A stretch of DNA of 28,407 bases, taken from positions 1-28,407 of the IMG/VR virus record IMGVR_UViG_3300035184_001224; one strand, written 5' to 3'. Below the pieces are notes generated by a model. The model did not search any database, was not told where the DNA came from, and was given only the letters and a program-made list of their open reading frames with translations. The translations under genes and the position numbers were made by a program. Below, piece by piece: positions 15,401 through 22,665 of the stretch. The stretch's first letter is position 1, and each line of letters begins with the position of its first letter. This DNA is from a virus.

Positions 15401-15610
15401 ATGGATTTGATCGAACTTAAAAAAGTGAATGAGATGTTCTTCGCAGTCAAAGGACATTTATTCCCTACCACATACACTGTAAACGAGATGCGTAGTGTAT
15501 ATAATAGTTACTTTACTAGAATGTGGGGTAACAACGAATTTTACCTTCATGTAGAACAATTTGAAGATGTTTGGAAAAACAGAACGGCATGGCTAACTGC
15601 TACAATTTAA
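15401..15610 (+). CDS. Small hypothetical protein (69 aa)
   Basis: I do not recognise this 69-residue protein, which starts MDLIELKKVNEMFF and ends RTAWLTATI. It is rich in aromatic residues (YFTRMWGNNEFYLHVEQFEDVW) and has no signal peptide or membrane segment. The start is uncertain: the ATG at 15401 has AGG only one base upstream, the frame can be extended to a TTG at 15380, and an internal ATG lies at 15434. It follows gene 13 by 49 bases and precedes the alternative oxidase promoter. No clear promoter of its own is visible, so it may be co-transcribed with gene 13. Confidence 0.6.
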   Translation: MDLIELKKVNEMFFAVKGHLFPTTYTVNEMRSVYNSYFTRMWGNNEFYLHVEQFEDVWKNRTAWLTATI

Positions 15611-15614
15611 CGCA

Positions 15615-15643
15615 TTGATGTTTCATGTTTTCCGTGCTATATT
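15615..15643 (+). promoter_or_regulatory. Sigma70-type promoter for the alternative oxidase gene
   Basis: TTGATG (15615-15620), a 17-base spacer and TATATT (15638-15643). The predicted RNA start is about 10 bases before the ATG at 15659, a short leader. This is the weakest of the five sigma70 matches in the island. Confidence 0.6.
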
Positions 15644-15658
15644 CAGATAAGTATTAGC

Positions 15659-16270
15659 ATGAAACATTATACCCCTCAAACATTTGGTGACCGAGTAGCA
15701 CTTGGTATTACACTATTCCTGCGTTGGTTCGCAGACACATTCTTTGCTAAACGCTATGGACATCGTGCAGTTGTACTAGAAACAGTGGCTGGTGTTCCAG
15801 GCATGGTAGCAGGTATGTGGAGTCACTTGCGTAGTTTGCGTAAGATGCAACCAGATGACAGAGGGTGGATTAAAACACTATTAGAAGAAGCAGAAAACGA
15901 ACGTATGCATCTAATGATATTCATTGAGATTGCAAAGCCAAATTGGTTTGAGCGTACACTTATATTATTTGCGCAGTTTGTATTCTGGCATTTCTATTTT
16001 GTTCTTTATGTGTTGTTCCCAAAAGTAGCTCACCGTATGGTAGGTTATTTCGAAGAACAGGCAGTGGTAAGTTACACACAATACTTGGAACAAATCGACA
16101 CTGGTGCAGTTGAAAATATACCAGCACCACAAACAGCAATTGACTACTATAATTTGAAATCAGATGCTAGACTGCGTGATGTAGTTATAGCAGTTAGAGA
16201 AGATGAAAGAGGTCACAGTGAAGTTAATCATGGCATGGCTAACATCCTTGTTCAAGAAGCAAGCGACTAA
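15659..16270 (+). CDS. aox: Alternative oxidase (AOX), cyanide-insensitive quinol oxidase
   Basis: AOX is a membrane-bound di-iron enzyme that oxidises ubiquinol and reduces oxygen to water, bypassing complex III and cytochrome oxidase without pumping protons. The 203-residue protein carries all six expected metal ligands: E41 in LETVAGVPGMVAGM, E81 and H84 in EEAENERMHL, a Glu at 132/133 in FEEQAVVSYT, and E183 and H186 in REDERGHSEVNH. The conserved Tyr of SYT (139) is present. Family-type segments FADTFFAKRYGHRAVVLETV and VENIPAPQTAIDYY are also seen. Hydrophobic helices near 100-122 fit monotopic membrane binding. Length is normal for bacterial AOX. It is AOX rather than the plastid-type PTOX of cyanophages. 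The canonical DEAHH motif is DERGH, keeping the ligand residues. It overlaps a small downstream gene. Confidence 0.95.
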   Translation: MKHYTPQTFGDRVALGITLFLRWFADTFFAKRYGHRAVVLETVAGVPGMVAGMWSHLRSLRKMQPDDRGWIKTLLEEAENERMHLMIFIEIAKPNWFERTLILFAQFVFWHFYFVLYVLFPKVAHRMVGYFEEQAVVSYTQYLEQIDTGAVENIPAPQTAIDYYNLKSDARLRDVVIAVREDERGHSEVNHGMANILVQEASD

Positions 16271-16394
16271 TCCCGATCCAGAATTCGATCCAAGAATTCG
16301 TATCAATTCAGAAAACATGACAGACGTTGAAAAGATGGATGTCGGTTTTAACGGCAAAACATACACCAACAACGGTATTGAATCAGATTTTTAA
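16230..16394 (+). CDS. Small protein overlapping the 3' end of the alternative oxidase gene (54 aa)
   Basis: A 54-residue frame starts at an ATG inside the oxidase gene (MAWLTSLFKKQ) and ends 124 bases after the oxidase stop with GIESDF. The overlap is 41 bases. After a short hydrophobic and basic N-terminus it is polar: ATNPDPEFDPRIRI, then NMTDVEKMDVGFNGKTYTNN. The coding-like composition continues well past the oxidase stop, and without it the gap to the pseudoazurin gene would be unusually long, so I consider it real. No known domain is visible. The overlap suggests coupled translation with the oxidase. A link to oxidase function is speculation. Confidence 0.6.
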   Translation: MAWLTSLFKKQATNPDPEFDPRIRINSENMTDVEKMDVGFNGKTYTNNGIESDF

Positions 16395-16403
16395 TTTAAT
16401 TAC

Positions 16404-16431
16404 TTGACTATTGAACAAGCTAAACTATATA
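16404..16431 (+). promoter_or_regulatory. Sigma70-type promoter for the pseudoazurin gene
   Basis: TTGACT (16404-16409) is followed by the AT-rich run TATATATAATATAA. TATATA at 16426-16431 gives a 16-base spacer; other -10 registers are possible. The ATG is at 16460 with AGAGGA upstream. Confidence 0.72.
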
Positions 16432-16459
16432 TAATATAAACACACAAGAGGAAACTAAT

Positions 16460-16888
16460 ATGAAAACATTACTATCAACTGTAGCCGTGATGGTTGCATT
16501 AACTACTTCCGCATTTGCAGAAGATACAACTGTAGAAATGCTAAACAAGCGTGATGATGGCGCTAAAATGGTATACAGTGAAGACATCACACGCATTGAT
16601 GTAGGCGACACAGTAACATGGGTACCAACATCAAAAGGTCACAATGTAGAATTCATTGCTGGCCCAGAAGGCTTTGACATTCCAAAGAAATCAAAGAACA
16701 GCAAAGAAGTTGCTATTACGTTTGATACGCCAGGCATCTATTACTACTGGTGCACCCCGCATAAAGGCATGGGCATGATTGCTCTACTCGTTGTTGGCGA
16801 TGATACATCAAACATTGATGATATTACAAAAGCAAAAGCAGTAGGCAAATCAAAGAAGAAACTAAAAGAATTACTGTCACAGTTGTAA
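16460..16888 (+). CDS. Pseudoazurin (type 1 blue copper protein), periplasmic electron carrier
   Basis: Pseudoazurins are small periplasmic cupredoxins that carry electrons, classically from the cytochrome bc1 side to copper nitrite reductase, nitrous oxide reductase or terminal oxidases. The 142-residue protein has a clear signal peptide (MKTLLSTVAVMVALTTSAFA, cleavage after 20). The mature part begins with the family-typical EMLNKRDDGAKMVY. Copper ligands are H61 (SKGHNVEF), C98, H101 and M106 in WCTPHKGMGM. The GDTVTWVPTSKGHNVE stretch and the helical C-terminal tail (about 115-142, Lys-rich) are typical of pseudoazurin and not of plastocyanin. It has its own sigma70-like promoter and ribosome site (AAGAGGAAACT). 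The basic surface could dock acidic partners. Phage origin of electron flow through it is inferred from context. Confidence 0.93.
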   Translation: MKTLLSTVAVMVALTTSAFAEDTTVEMLNKRDDGAKMVYSEDITRIDVGDTVTWVPTSKGHNVEFIAGPEGFDIPKKSKNSKEVAITFDTPGIYYYWCTPHKGMGMIALLVVGDDTSNIDDITKAKAVGKSKKKLKELLSQL

Positions 16889-16895
16889 TTTTAAC

Positions 16896-16924
16896 TTGAC
16901 AAAATCAATCTGTGATGCTATACT
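16896..16924 (+). promoter_or_regulatory. Sigma70-type promoter for the dNMP-kinase-like gene
   Basis: Perfect TTGACA (16896-16901), a 17-base spacer and TATACT (16919-16924). The -10 lies in the loop of a 15-bp perfect inverted repeat, so the promoter is a candidate for repressor control. The ATG at 16957 has AAGGAAC upstream. Confidence 0.82.
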
Positions 16925-16942
16925 GATTCACAGATTGATTTT
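16901..16942. repeat. 15-bp perfect inverted repeat around the -10 element
   Basis: AAAATCAATCTGTGA (16901-16915) and TCACAGATTGATTTT (16928-16942) are exact reverse complements separated by 12 bases. The left arm begins at the last base of the -35 box, the -10 box is in the loop, and the right arm spans the expected RNA start. It could be an operator, or, read as RNA from pseudoazurin, a terminator-like hairpin. Confidence 0.88.
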
Positions 16943-16956
16943 AAAGGAACTATCAC

Positions 16957-17487
16957 ATGCAACATGCTGAGTATAAACCCAAACTGCTTGTTATTGGACA
17001 CGGACGCCACGGAAAAGATACTGTATGTGAAATTCTACGTGACGAATATGGCTATACATTTGAAAGTAGTTCTCAGTTTTGTTCCAAATTATTCATTTAT
17101 GATAATCTAAAAGATACATATGGTTATGAAAATGAAGAAGAGTGCTATGCAGATAGGCACAGTCATAGGGAAGAATGGTATAATGCCATTTGCGATTACA
17201 ACATACCTGACGCCGCAACATTAGGCAGAGAAATGTTTGAAAACTATGACATATATTGCGGGTTGCGTAATAAGCGTGAATTCTTTGCAATGCAGAATAC
17301 TGGAGTATTTGATTACTGTATATGGGTTGACCGTGGCATGCATCTCCCTCCTGAATCCAAAGATAGTATGAGTCTAGAACATTGGATGGCTGATTATACA
17401 ATTGACAACAATGGCACACTAGAAGATTTGAAGTTCAACTTAGATCAATTAATGAGTTATTTAACTATTGATCCAGTACTTGAATAG
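16957..17487 (+). CDS. P-loop kinase, deoxynucleoside monophosphate kinase-like
   Basis: This 176-residue protein has an N-terminal P-loop: LLVIGHGRHGKDTVCEIL, with the Walker A core G14-HGRH-GKDT (14-22). The GxxxxGKDT form is characteristic of phage dNMP kinases such as T4 gp1 and of related adenylate-kinase-like proteins. A conserved-looking DAATLGREMFENYDIYCGLRNKREF segment in the middle and VFDYCIWVDRG (about 122-132) fit the same fold, in which the latter is a strand near the base-binding site. It ends with a helical tail. It probably phosphorylates (d)NMPs for phage DNA synthesis. That fits its sigma70 promoter, which suggests early or middle expression, in contrast to the sheath gene just downstream. 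The exact substrate is not readable. Confidence 0.75.
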   Translation: MQHAEYKPKLLVIGHGRHGKDTVCEILRDEYGYTFESSSQFCSKLFIYDNLKDTYGYENEEECYADRHSHREEWYNAICDYNIPDAATLGREMFENYDIYCGLRNKREFFAMQNTGVFDYCIWVDRGMHLPPESKDSMSLEHWMADYTIDNNGTLEDLKFNLDQLMSYLTIDPVLE

Positions 17488-17552
17488 TTTAGTAACATTT
17501 AACTATAATTGTCTATGTAGTTAATTCAAAACCACACCTTTTTCTCCATAAT

Positions 17553-17562
17553 GAATAAATAC
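17553..17562 (+). promoter_or_regulatory. Late promoter (GAATAAATAC) for the tail sheath gene
   Basis: GAATAAATAC lies 42 bases before the gene 18 ATG, in a 117-base intergenic gap that otherwise holds no gene. Confidence 0.7.
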
Positions 17563-17604
17563 TCTTAATAAACAATAACACATGTTTTCATAAGGAGAAA
17601 TAGA

Positions 17605-20283
17605 ATGGCGACATTAGTATCCCCCGGCGTATCAGTGATGGTTTCAGATGAATCACAATACGTAGCAGCTACACAAGGCACACTACCGTTAGTTGTAGTA
17701 GCAACCGCATCAAACAAAACAGATGGCTCAGGCTCAAAAATTGCAGCTGGCACAATTCCAGCAAATGCTGGCGTTGCATATCTAGTTTCCTCACAGCGGG
17801 AACTAGTAGAAACATTTGGTGAACCAAAGTTCTATCAAGTAGGCGGTTCAGTTGTACAAGGTGCAGAGACAAGCGAGTATGGTCTATTAACTGCGTATCA
17901 GTATCTAGGTGTTTCCAATAACGCTTATATCATTCGCGCTGATATCGATTTATCAGAACTAGAAGCGACCACGGTAGAACCATCAGGTGTACTAGAAGAC
18001 GGAACTTACTGGCATGAAATCGCAGACTCCGCATATGGTATTTTTGAACATGATGGTACCGACTGGGTAGCAGTAACACCAGCAGTATTAAATGATGCTC
18101 CTGGCACTGGCAATGTTGAATCAATGAATTCATCCGGTTATGCAGCCCCAGAAAACACATTCGGTTCAACTGGCGATATAGCAGTCGTTACTTCAACTGT
18201 AAAAATTACATATTGGAAAAAAGTAGGAACGTCATGGGTTCTACTAGGTGACGTAGGATCTCCGACATTTTCATTCAGTGCATATGCGCCAGCAGGTACA
18301 GTAGGTGATATATATGTGAGATTGACAAAACAGGGTGGTGGTCTTGACATCACGGTATCTACATATAATGCAGTTTCTGGAACATTCCAAGCATTGCAAG
18401 TTCCAGTATATTCGTCAGATGATGCTGCACATAATGTTGGATTAAACGTTGCGGGTGACACTTATTTGCAACTATACACCGATACAATGGGTGTCATTGT
18501 TTTACGTAGACATTCGGGTGCATCAACTATTTCACTACAAAGTGATACTGCTATGCCAACCACATCTTCAATTAGTGTAGCATTTAGTGTACTAGCTGAA
18601 GGCATGAATGCAACATTTGCCTTCACTACTATGACATTAGATTCGATTATTACTTCACTACAGTCAAATTCTGAATTGAATACAAATAACGTTAAAATTG
18701 AAAAAGTCGGTACAAACAAAATCAGATTTGTGAAAACTGATGGCAAAACAATGACACTTTCCTTCTCGTCTGGCGCAGCGGCTCTAGGCTTTACTGTATC
18801 AAACCTTGTTGAAGGTAGTGCATGGGATGATTTGACATATGAAGCAAATATAAACACCCCCAAAGGTGCTATTGATCCTGGTGCTCTGTGGTATAATGCA
18901 GATTTAGCAATTGAATTAATGCGCGTTGAATTTGTAGGCGGTGTTCAGCAGTGGGTAACATATGCATGGTCAGAAGACCAAGATGGCATCTACGGTAATG
19001 AACTACAACTGCGTTCAACAAAGCCGACTGTGCGTAAAGATGGATCAACTGTTCTAGTAGCAGGTGATATCTGGGTAGATGGCGATGCAGTACCGTATCC
19101 AACAATCTATCGCTGGAGTGGCACGACATGGGTAAAACTAGACGGTGCTGATCAATCTTCTGTTAACGGTGTTTTATTTGGTAACTATTCAAATGATGCT
19201 CCGTATGATGAGTTTGGAAATGCAAATGCACGTACTGAACATGCAAACACGCCAAATGCAGAGTTGCTACCAGAAAACATTCTAATGGTAAACATGGATT
19301 ATTCTACTTATAATGTTAAGCAGTATACCGATGGCGCATGGGAGTGGGTTTCAGGAGTCAATCTAGATGGTTCTGGTAAGTTTGGCACAGACGCACAACG
19401 TCACATGGTAACAGAAGCAATGAGTGCTGCACTTGCAGGCAACGAGGGTATTCGTGCAGAAGCAGTATACTTCAACTTAATTGCAGCACCTGGTTATCCT
19501 GAATTGACTGATGAAATGATTGGTCTAAACAAGGACAAGAAAGAAATCGCATTTGTAGTTGGTGACACTCCACTAAAACTTAAAGGCGACACTACTTCTC
19601 TCAAGGCGTGGGCAGATAACAATACAAACATCGATGCTTATGCAGGTGTGTATTACCCACATGGACTATCAACTGATTTGTCTGGCAACGATGTAGTGAT
19701 GCCAGCATCTGCTATCGCACTACGTACAATTGCTTTCTCTGATCAGGTATCATTCCCTTGGTTCGCTCCTGCGGGCCTAACACGCGGTATCGTTACTAAC
19801 GCATCACAAGTTGGCTATGTAAATGATGAAAATGAATTCGTTCGTGTTCGTCTAACTGAAGGTCAGCGTGACGTGATGTATACAAATCGTATGAACCCAA
19901 TTGCAGATATGCCAGGTACTGGTCTAGTTGTATATGGTCAGAAAACAATGCAATCATTTGCATCTGCACTAGATCGTATTAACGTTGCAAGACTAGTTAA
20001 CCATATGCGTTATAGTCTAGATCAATTGTCACGTGGTTTCTTGTTTGAGCAGAATGATAAAATCACACGTGATAACATGCGTGATGCAGTAGAACGTTTC
20101 TGTGGCGGACTAGTGAGTAATAGAGGTCTATATGACTTCTTGGTTGTATGTGATGAATCAAACAACACTCCAGCACGTATTGATAGAAACGAACTATGGG
20201 TAGATATTGCAATTCAACCAGTAAAGTCAGTTGAATTTATCTATATCCCACTACGTATTCGTAATACAGGTGAAGAACTATAA
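17605..20283 (+). CDS. 18: Tail sheath protein gp18
   Basis: This is the contractile tail sheath subunit. The N-terminus MATLVSPGVSVMVSDES (1-17) is the usual sheath arm start, followed by a core segment with VSSQRELVETFGEP and LLTAYQYLGVSNNAYIIRAD. The C-terminal third is diagnostic: FAPAGLTRGIV, LNPI-type NRMNPIADMPGTGLVVYGQKT, RINVARLVNHMRYSLDQ, FLFEQNDKITRDNMRDAVERF and a final VKSVEFIYIPLRI. At 892 residues it is longer than T4 gp18 (659); residues about 120-500 look like inserted surface domains, including a TIYRWSGTTWVKLDG module. AAGGAGA precedes the ATG by six bases. It has its own late promoter and a terminator, so it is a one-gene unit. Confidence 0.93.
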   Translation: MATLVSPGVSVMVSDESQYVAATQGTLPLVVVATASNKTDGSGSKIAAGTIPANAGVAYLVSSQRELVETFGEPKFYQVGGSVVQGAETSEYGLLTAYQYLGVSNNAYIIRADIDLSELEATTVEPSGVLEDGTYWHEIADSAYGIFEHDGTDWVAVTPAVLNDAPGTGNVESMNSSGYAAPENTFGSTGDIAVVTSTVKITYWKKVGTSWVLLGDVGSPTFSFSAYAPAGTVGDIYVRLTKQGGGLDITVSTYNAVSGTFQALQVPVYSSDDAAHNVGLNVAGDTYLQLYTDTMGVIVLRRHSGASTISLQSDTAMPTTSSISVAFSVLAEGMNATFAFTTMTLDSIITSLQSNSELNTNNVKIEKVGTNKIRFVKTDGKTMTLSFSSGAAALGFTVSNLVEGSAWDDLTYEANINTPKGAIDPGALWYNADLAIELMRVEFVGGVQQWVTYAWSEDQDGIYGNELQLRSTKPTVRKDGSTVLVAGDIWVDGDAVPYPTIYRWSGTTWVKLDGADQSSVNGVLFGNYSNDAPYDEFGNANARTEHANTPNAELLPENILMVNMDYSTYNVKQYTDGAWEWVSGVNLDGSGKFGTDAQRHMVTEAMSAALAGNEGIRAEAVYFNLIAAPGYPELTDEMIGLNKDKKEIAFVVGDTPLKLKGDTTSLKAWADNNTNIDAYAGVYYPHGLSTDLSGNDVVMPASAIALRTIAFSDQVSFPWFAPAGLTRGIVTNASQVGYVNDENEFVRVRLTEGQRDVMYTNRMNPIADMPGTGLVVYGQKTMQSFASALDRINVARLVNHMRYSLDQLSRGFLFEQNDKITRDNMRDAVERFCGGLVSNRGLYDFLVVCDESNNTPARIDRNELWVDIAIQPVKSVEFIYIPLRIRNTGEEL

Positions 20284-20311
20284 TATAAGTTCTATACAAA
20301 TATAAAGTTAA

Positions 20312-20338
20312 AAACCCGGCAGCAATGTCGGGTTTTTT
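20312..20338 (+). terminator. Rho-independent terminator after gene 18
   Basis: AAACCCGGC pairs with GTCGGGTTT (one wobble) around a six-base loop and runs into six T residues, 28 bases after the sheath stop. Confidence 0.9.
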
Positions 20339-20368
20339 ATTAACTGCAACCTTAATTGTATTCTATTT

Positions 20369-20378
20369 TGATAAATAC
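20369..20378 (+). promoter_or_regulatory. Late promoter (TGATAAATAC) for the tail tube gene and downstream cluster
   Basis: TGATAAATAC lies 36 bases before the gene 19 ATG and directly after the gene 18 terminator. It probably drives 19 through at least the genes to 23380. Confidence 0.75.
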
Positions 20379-20414
20379 TTGTATAGTTAAAATAACTACT
20401 TAGGAGACAATATT

Positions 20415-21011
20415 ATGGCAAGAACATTACAAAATTTCGGTGTTCCAACAGATAGCGGCGCGACAACGGGTACGGGCATTCTACAGCCTAAACTAAACTA
20501 TCGCTTTCGTGTACAAGTTGCTGGCTTTGGCGGCTTATCAGAGAATACAACCGATTTCACAAGACAAGTTATGAACGTTAAGAGACCACAGGTTTCTCAC
20601 GAATCAATTCCAATCGATTCATACAATTCACGTATGTTTATGATGGGAAAACACACATGGGCACCAATTACAATCACACTACGTGATGATGTTGCAAACT
20701 CATTAACAAAACTAGTTGGTCGTCAAGTACAATCACAGCTAGATCACAGAAACCAATCAGGACCTCTATCAGGTACTAACTATAAGTTTTCAACATTGAT
20801 TGAAACACTTAATGGTAATGATGGTAATCCAATTGAACAGTGGCAGCTAGAAGGTTGCTTCTTAACTAGTACAGATTATTCAAATTCTGATTATTCTGTT
20901 TCAGATGCGGTAACAATCGTATTAGAAATTCAATATGATAATGCAGTACTAACTGATACCGATCTAATGCCTTCACCTGGATTCACGAACAACTCCGGAC
21001 AGCTTGGATAA
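20415..21011 (+). CDS. 19: Tail tube protein gp19
   Basis: This 198-residue protein has the size and features of the T4 gp19 inner-tube subunit, which stacks in hexameric rings under the sheath. Key stretches are PKLNYRFRVQVAGFGG (24-39), FTRQVMNVKRPQVSHESIPIDSYNS, MGKHTWAPITITLRDD, the loop and helix LTKLVGRQVQSQLDHRNQS, and the C-terminal GNPIEQWQLEGCFLTSTDY plus AVTIVLEIQYDNA. TAGGAGACAAT precedes the ATG. It sits between the sheath gene and a protein that appears to contain a related tube-type domain, as expected for the tail module. Confidence 0.92.
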   Translation: MARTLQNFGVPTDSGATTGTGILQPKLNYRFRVQVAGFGGLSENTTDFTRQVMNVKRPQVSHESIPIDSYNSRMFMMGKHTWAPITITLRDDVANSLTKLVGRQVQSQLDHRNQSGPLSGTNYKFSTLIETLNGNDGNPIEQWQLEGCFLTSTDYSNSDYSVSDAVTIVLEIQYDNAVLTDTDLMPSPGFTNNSGQLG

Positions 21012-21024
21012 ATTGGTATAAAAA

Positions 21025-22665
21025 ATGGCGAATAAGTCTCTTAGTAACGAACGTACTGCCAGTACCATCCTAGCTGATAGTAATCAGGCTAGAAGTAAAT
21101 TTGGCTTTGCTGGCGAACATGGATCACCTATCACATCTGCACCTAAGATGTCAGATATGTGGTTCATTGAAGTCATTAAAACCGATGGTCAACGGGCAGA
21201 CGTTTCGTCATTTGCTAAGAGTGTATCGCCTATAACGGTGTCAACTGAAGTTGCATCAGTAGACAAATATGGAAAACGAGTTCATATACCTACATACGTT
21301 AATTTCCCACCAGTACAAATAAGCTTTTACGATAAAACAGATGGTAGTGGATTTGTATTTGCAGAAGATATATACAAAAACTTCTTTAAGAATGGCAGTT
21401 TATCAACATCCGGCGATTCGATTGATGAAACAATCCAATCTATAAATTCCGGCACTAAGTTTTCAGACAATGCGGCGGGAAGTGGATACTATAGAAGTTT
21501 TCAAAAAATTGTTATCTATCATTTCTTTGGGTCATTCGGAAGTACAGATACCTCATCTGGCATAGATCCTCGGGGAGATGATCAGCGTGGTATCAGCAAT
21601 GAAACAGTGTCGGATAACAATTCCGCTTCAATCCAAAAGATTGAACTTATTAATCCATTAGTAACCGACATTTCCTTTAGTGGCAGTGATTATTCTGATA
21701 GTTCAGTTCGTACCATTGATATGTCATTTCAACCAGAAAATGTTATATTTGGTACTCCAGAAGAAGCACCTGCAGTTCCAGAATGGATGAAACAAGGATT
21801 GGAATTTATTTTAGAAGATTTGAATCCTACTGATAGTGTGAAACGAGCAAAACAACTACTATCACAGGTACAAACAAATAAGAGACTTGATGCACTAATT
21901 ACTGATTTAGCAGATGGAAATGTCGGCAACGATGTTGGTGCTAACACTGATGCATCTTCCAGAGAACAATTAAGTCGCTTAAAGAAATTGAGCGGAACTT
22001 TAAAAATATTGGATAGTGATCCAAATGCAACTGAAGAAGACAGGAAATCCGCACTTGAATTATTCACTGAAGAGATTGCAAGTGCAATGCCTATGCCAGC
22101 ATCTGCATTAAAACAATATGACGACTTCGGAGAGCTACAATCTTCTATTGACGCAAATAACAGATTTGCGAACAATCCGTACTCAAGTGATGTTCTTTAT
22201 CCTAACGTAGCAGGATTTCCAGATGCTAGGCTACAATCTGGTGGCACAGACAGATTTACTGGCGTTGATTTAGGAAATCTAGTAACTAATGAATTAATAA
22301 CATCATTTATGAATGGCAAATCAATTAATCTTAATAATATCACTAGTGGAGTAGCACAAGGTATTTTGGGAAATTCTGGAATTGGCACACTTGGAAATTT
22401 GGGAAGAACCTCACAAAGTAAATTTGGTATAGAAGGTGATCTTGTAAGAGATAGTTTAATTCAGTCCACTCGACTCGGTGTTCCTACTTCTGGACCAAGA
22501 ACCACTATAGTTTCAACTACTCCGGTATCTACCCCAATTGCAAGAGCCGATTTTACGGATAAGGATATTAATAAGCCCGGGATGCAGTATGATTCTAGAT
22601 CAAGATCATCATCGCAGAACAATATATTTAATCTACAAAATATAATAAGGAAATTTATTAGATGA
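21025..22665 (+). CDS. Tail-tube-like baseplate/tube-junction protein (gp54/gp48-like candidate)
   Basis: I do not recognise this 546-residue protein outright. Its N-terminal 260 residues look like a tube-fold domain: SDMWFIEVIKTDG, HIPTYVNFPPVQISFYDK, QKIVIYHFFGSFG, and the closing KIELINPLVTDISFSGSDYSDSSVRTIDMSFQPENV (split here by its Gly-rich turn), which parallels the end of gp19. T4 gp48 and gp54 carry the same fold and begin the tube at the baseplate. The C-terminal part is helical and then glycine/asparagine-rich (GVAQGILGNSGIGTLGNLG), reminiscent of gp54's tail. It follows gene 19 by 13 bases with weak GG upstream, and its stop overlaps the next start (ATGA). Tube initiator or cap is my best guess; a tail completion role is possible. 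Confidence 0.55.
   Translation: MANKSLSNERTASTILADSNQARSKFGFAGEHGSPITSAPKMSDMWFIEVIKTDGQRADVSSFAKSVSPITVSTEVASVDKYGKRVHIPTYVNFPPVQISFYDKTDGSGFVFAEDIYKNFFKNGSLSTSGDSIDETIQSINSGTKFSDNAAGSGYYRSFQKIVIYHFFGSFGSTDTSSGIDPRGDDQRGISNETVSDNNSASIQKIELINPLVTDISFSGSDYSDSSVRTIDMSFQPENVIFGTPEEAPAVPEWMKQGLEFILEDLNPTDSVKRAKQLLSQVQTNKRLDALITDLADGNVGNDVGANTDASSREQLSRLKKLSGTLKILDSDPNATEEDRKSALELFTEEIASAMPMPASALKQYDDFGELQSSIDANNRFANNPYSSDVLYPNVAGFPDARLQSGGTDRFTGVDLGNLVTNELITSFMNGKSINLNNITSGVAQGILGNSGIGTLGNLGRTSQSKFGIEGDLVRDSLIQSTRLGVPTSGPRTTIVSTTPVSTPIARADFTDKDINKPGMQYDSRSRSSSQNNIFNLQNIIRKFIR

Noticed and set aside
15659-16270. Plastid-type terminal oxidase of a cyanophage
   Set aside because: The LETVAGVPGMVAGM, EEAENERMHL and NIPAPQTAIDYY segments follow AOX, not PTOX, so a cyanobacterial host is not supported.
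16460-16888. Plastocyanin
   Set aside because: The N-terminal EMLNK block, the WCTPHKGMGM spacing and the helical Lys-rich tail match pseudoazurin.
17499-17524. Inverted repeat TTAACTA/TAGTTAA after the kinase gene as a terminator
   Set aside because: Only 7 AT-rich pairs with a 12-base loop and no T run; too weak to call.
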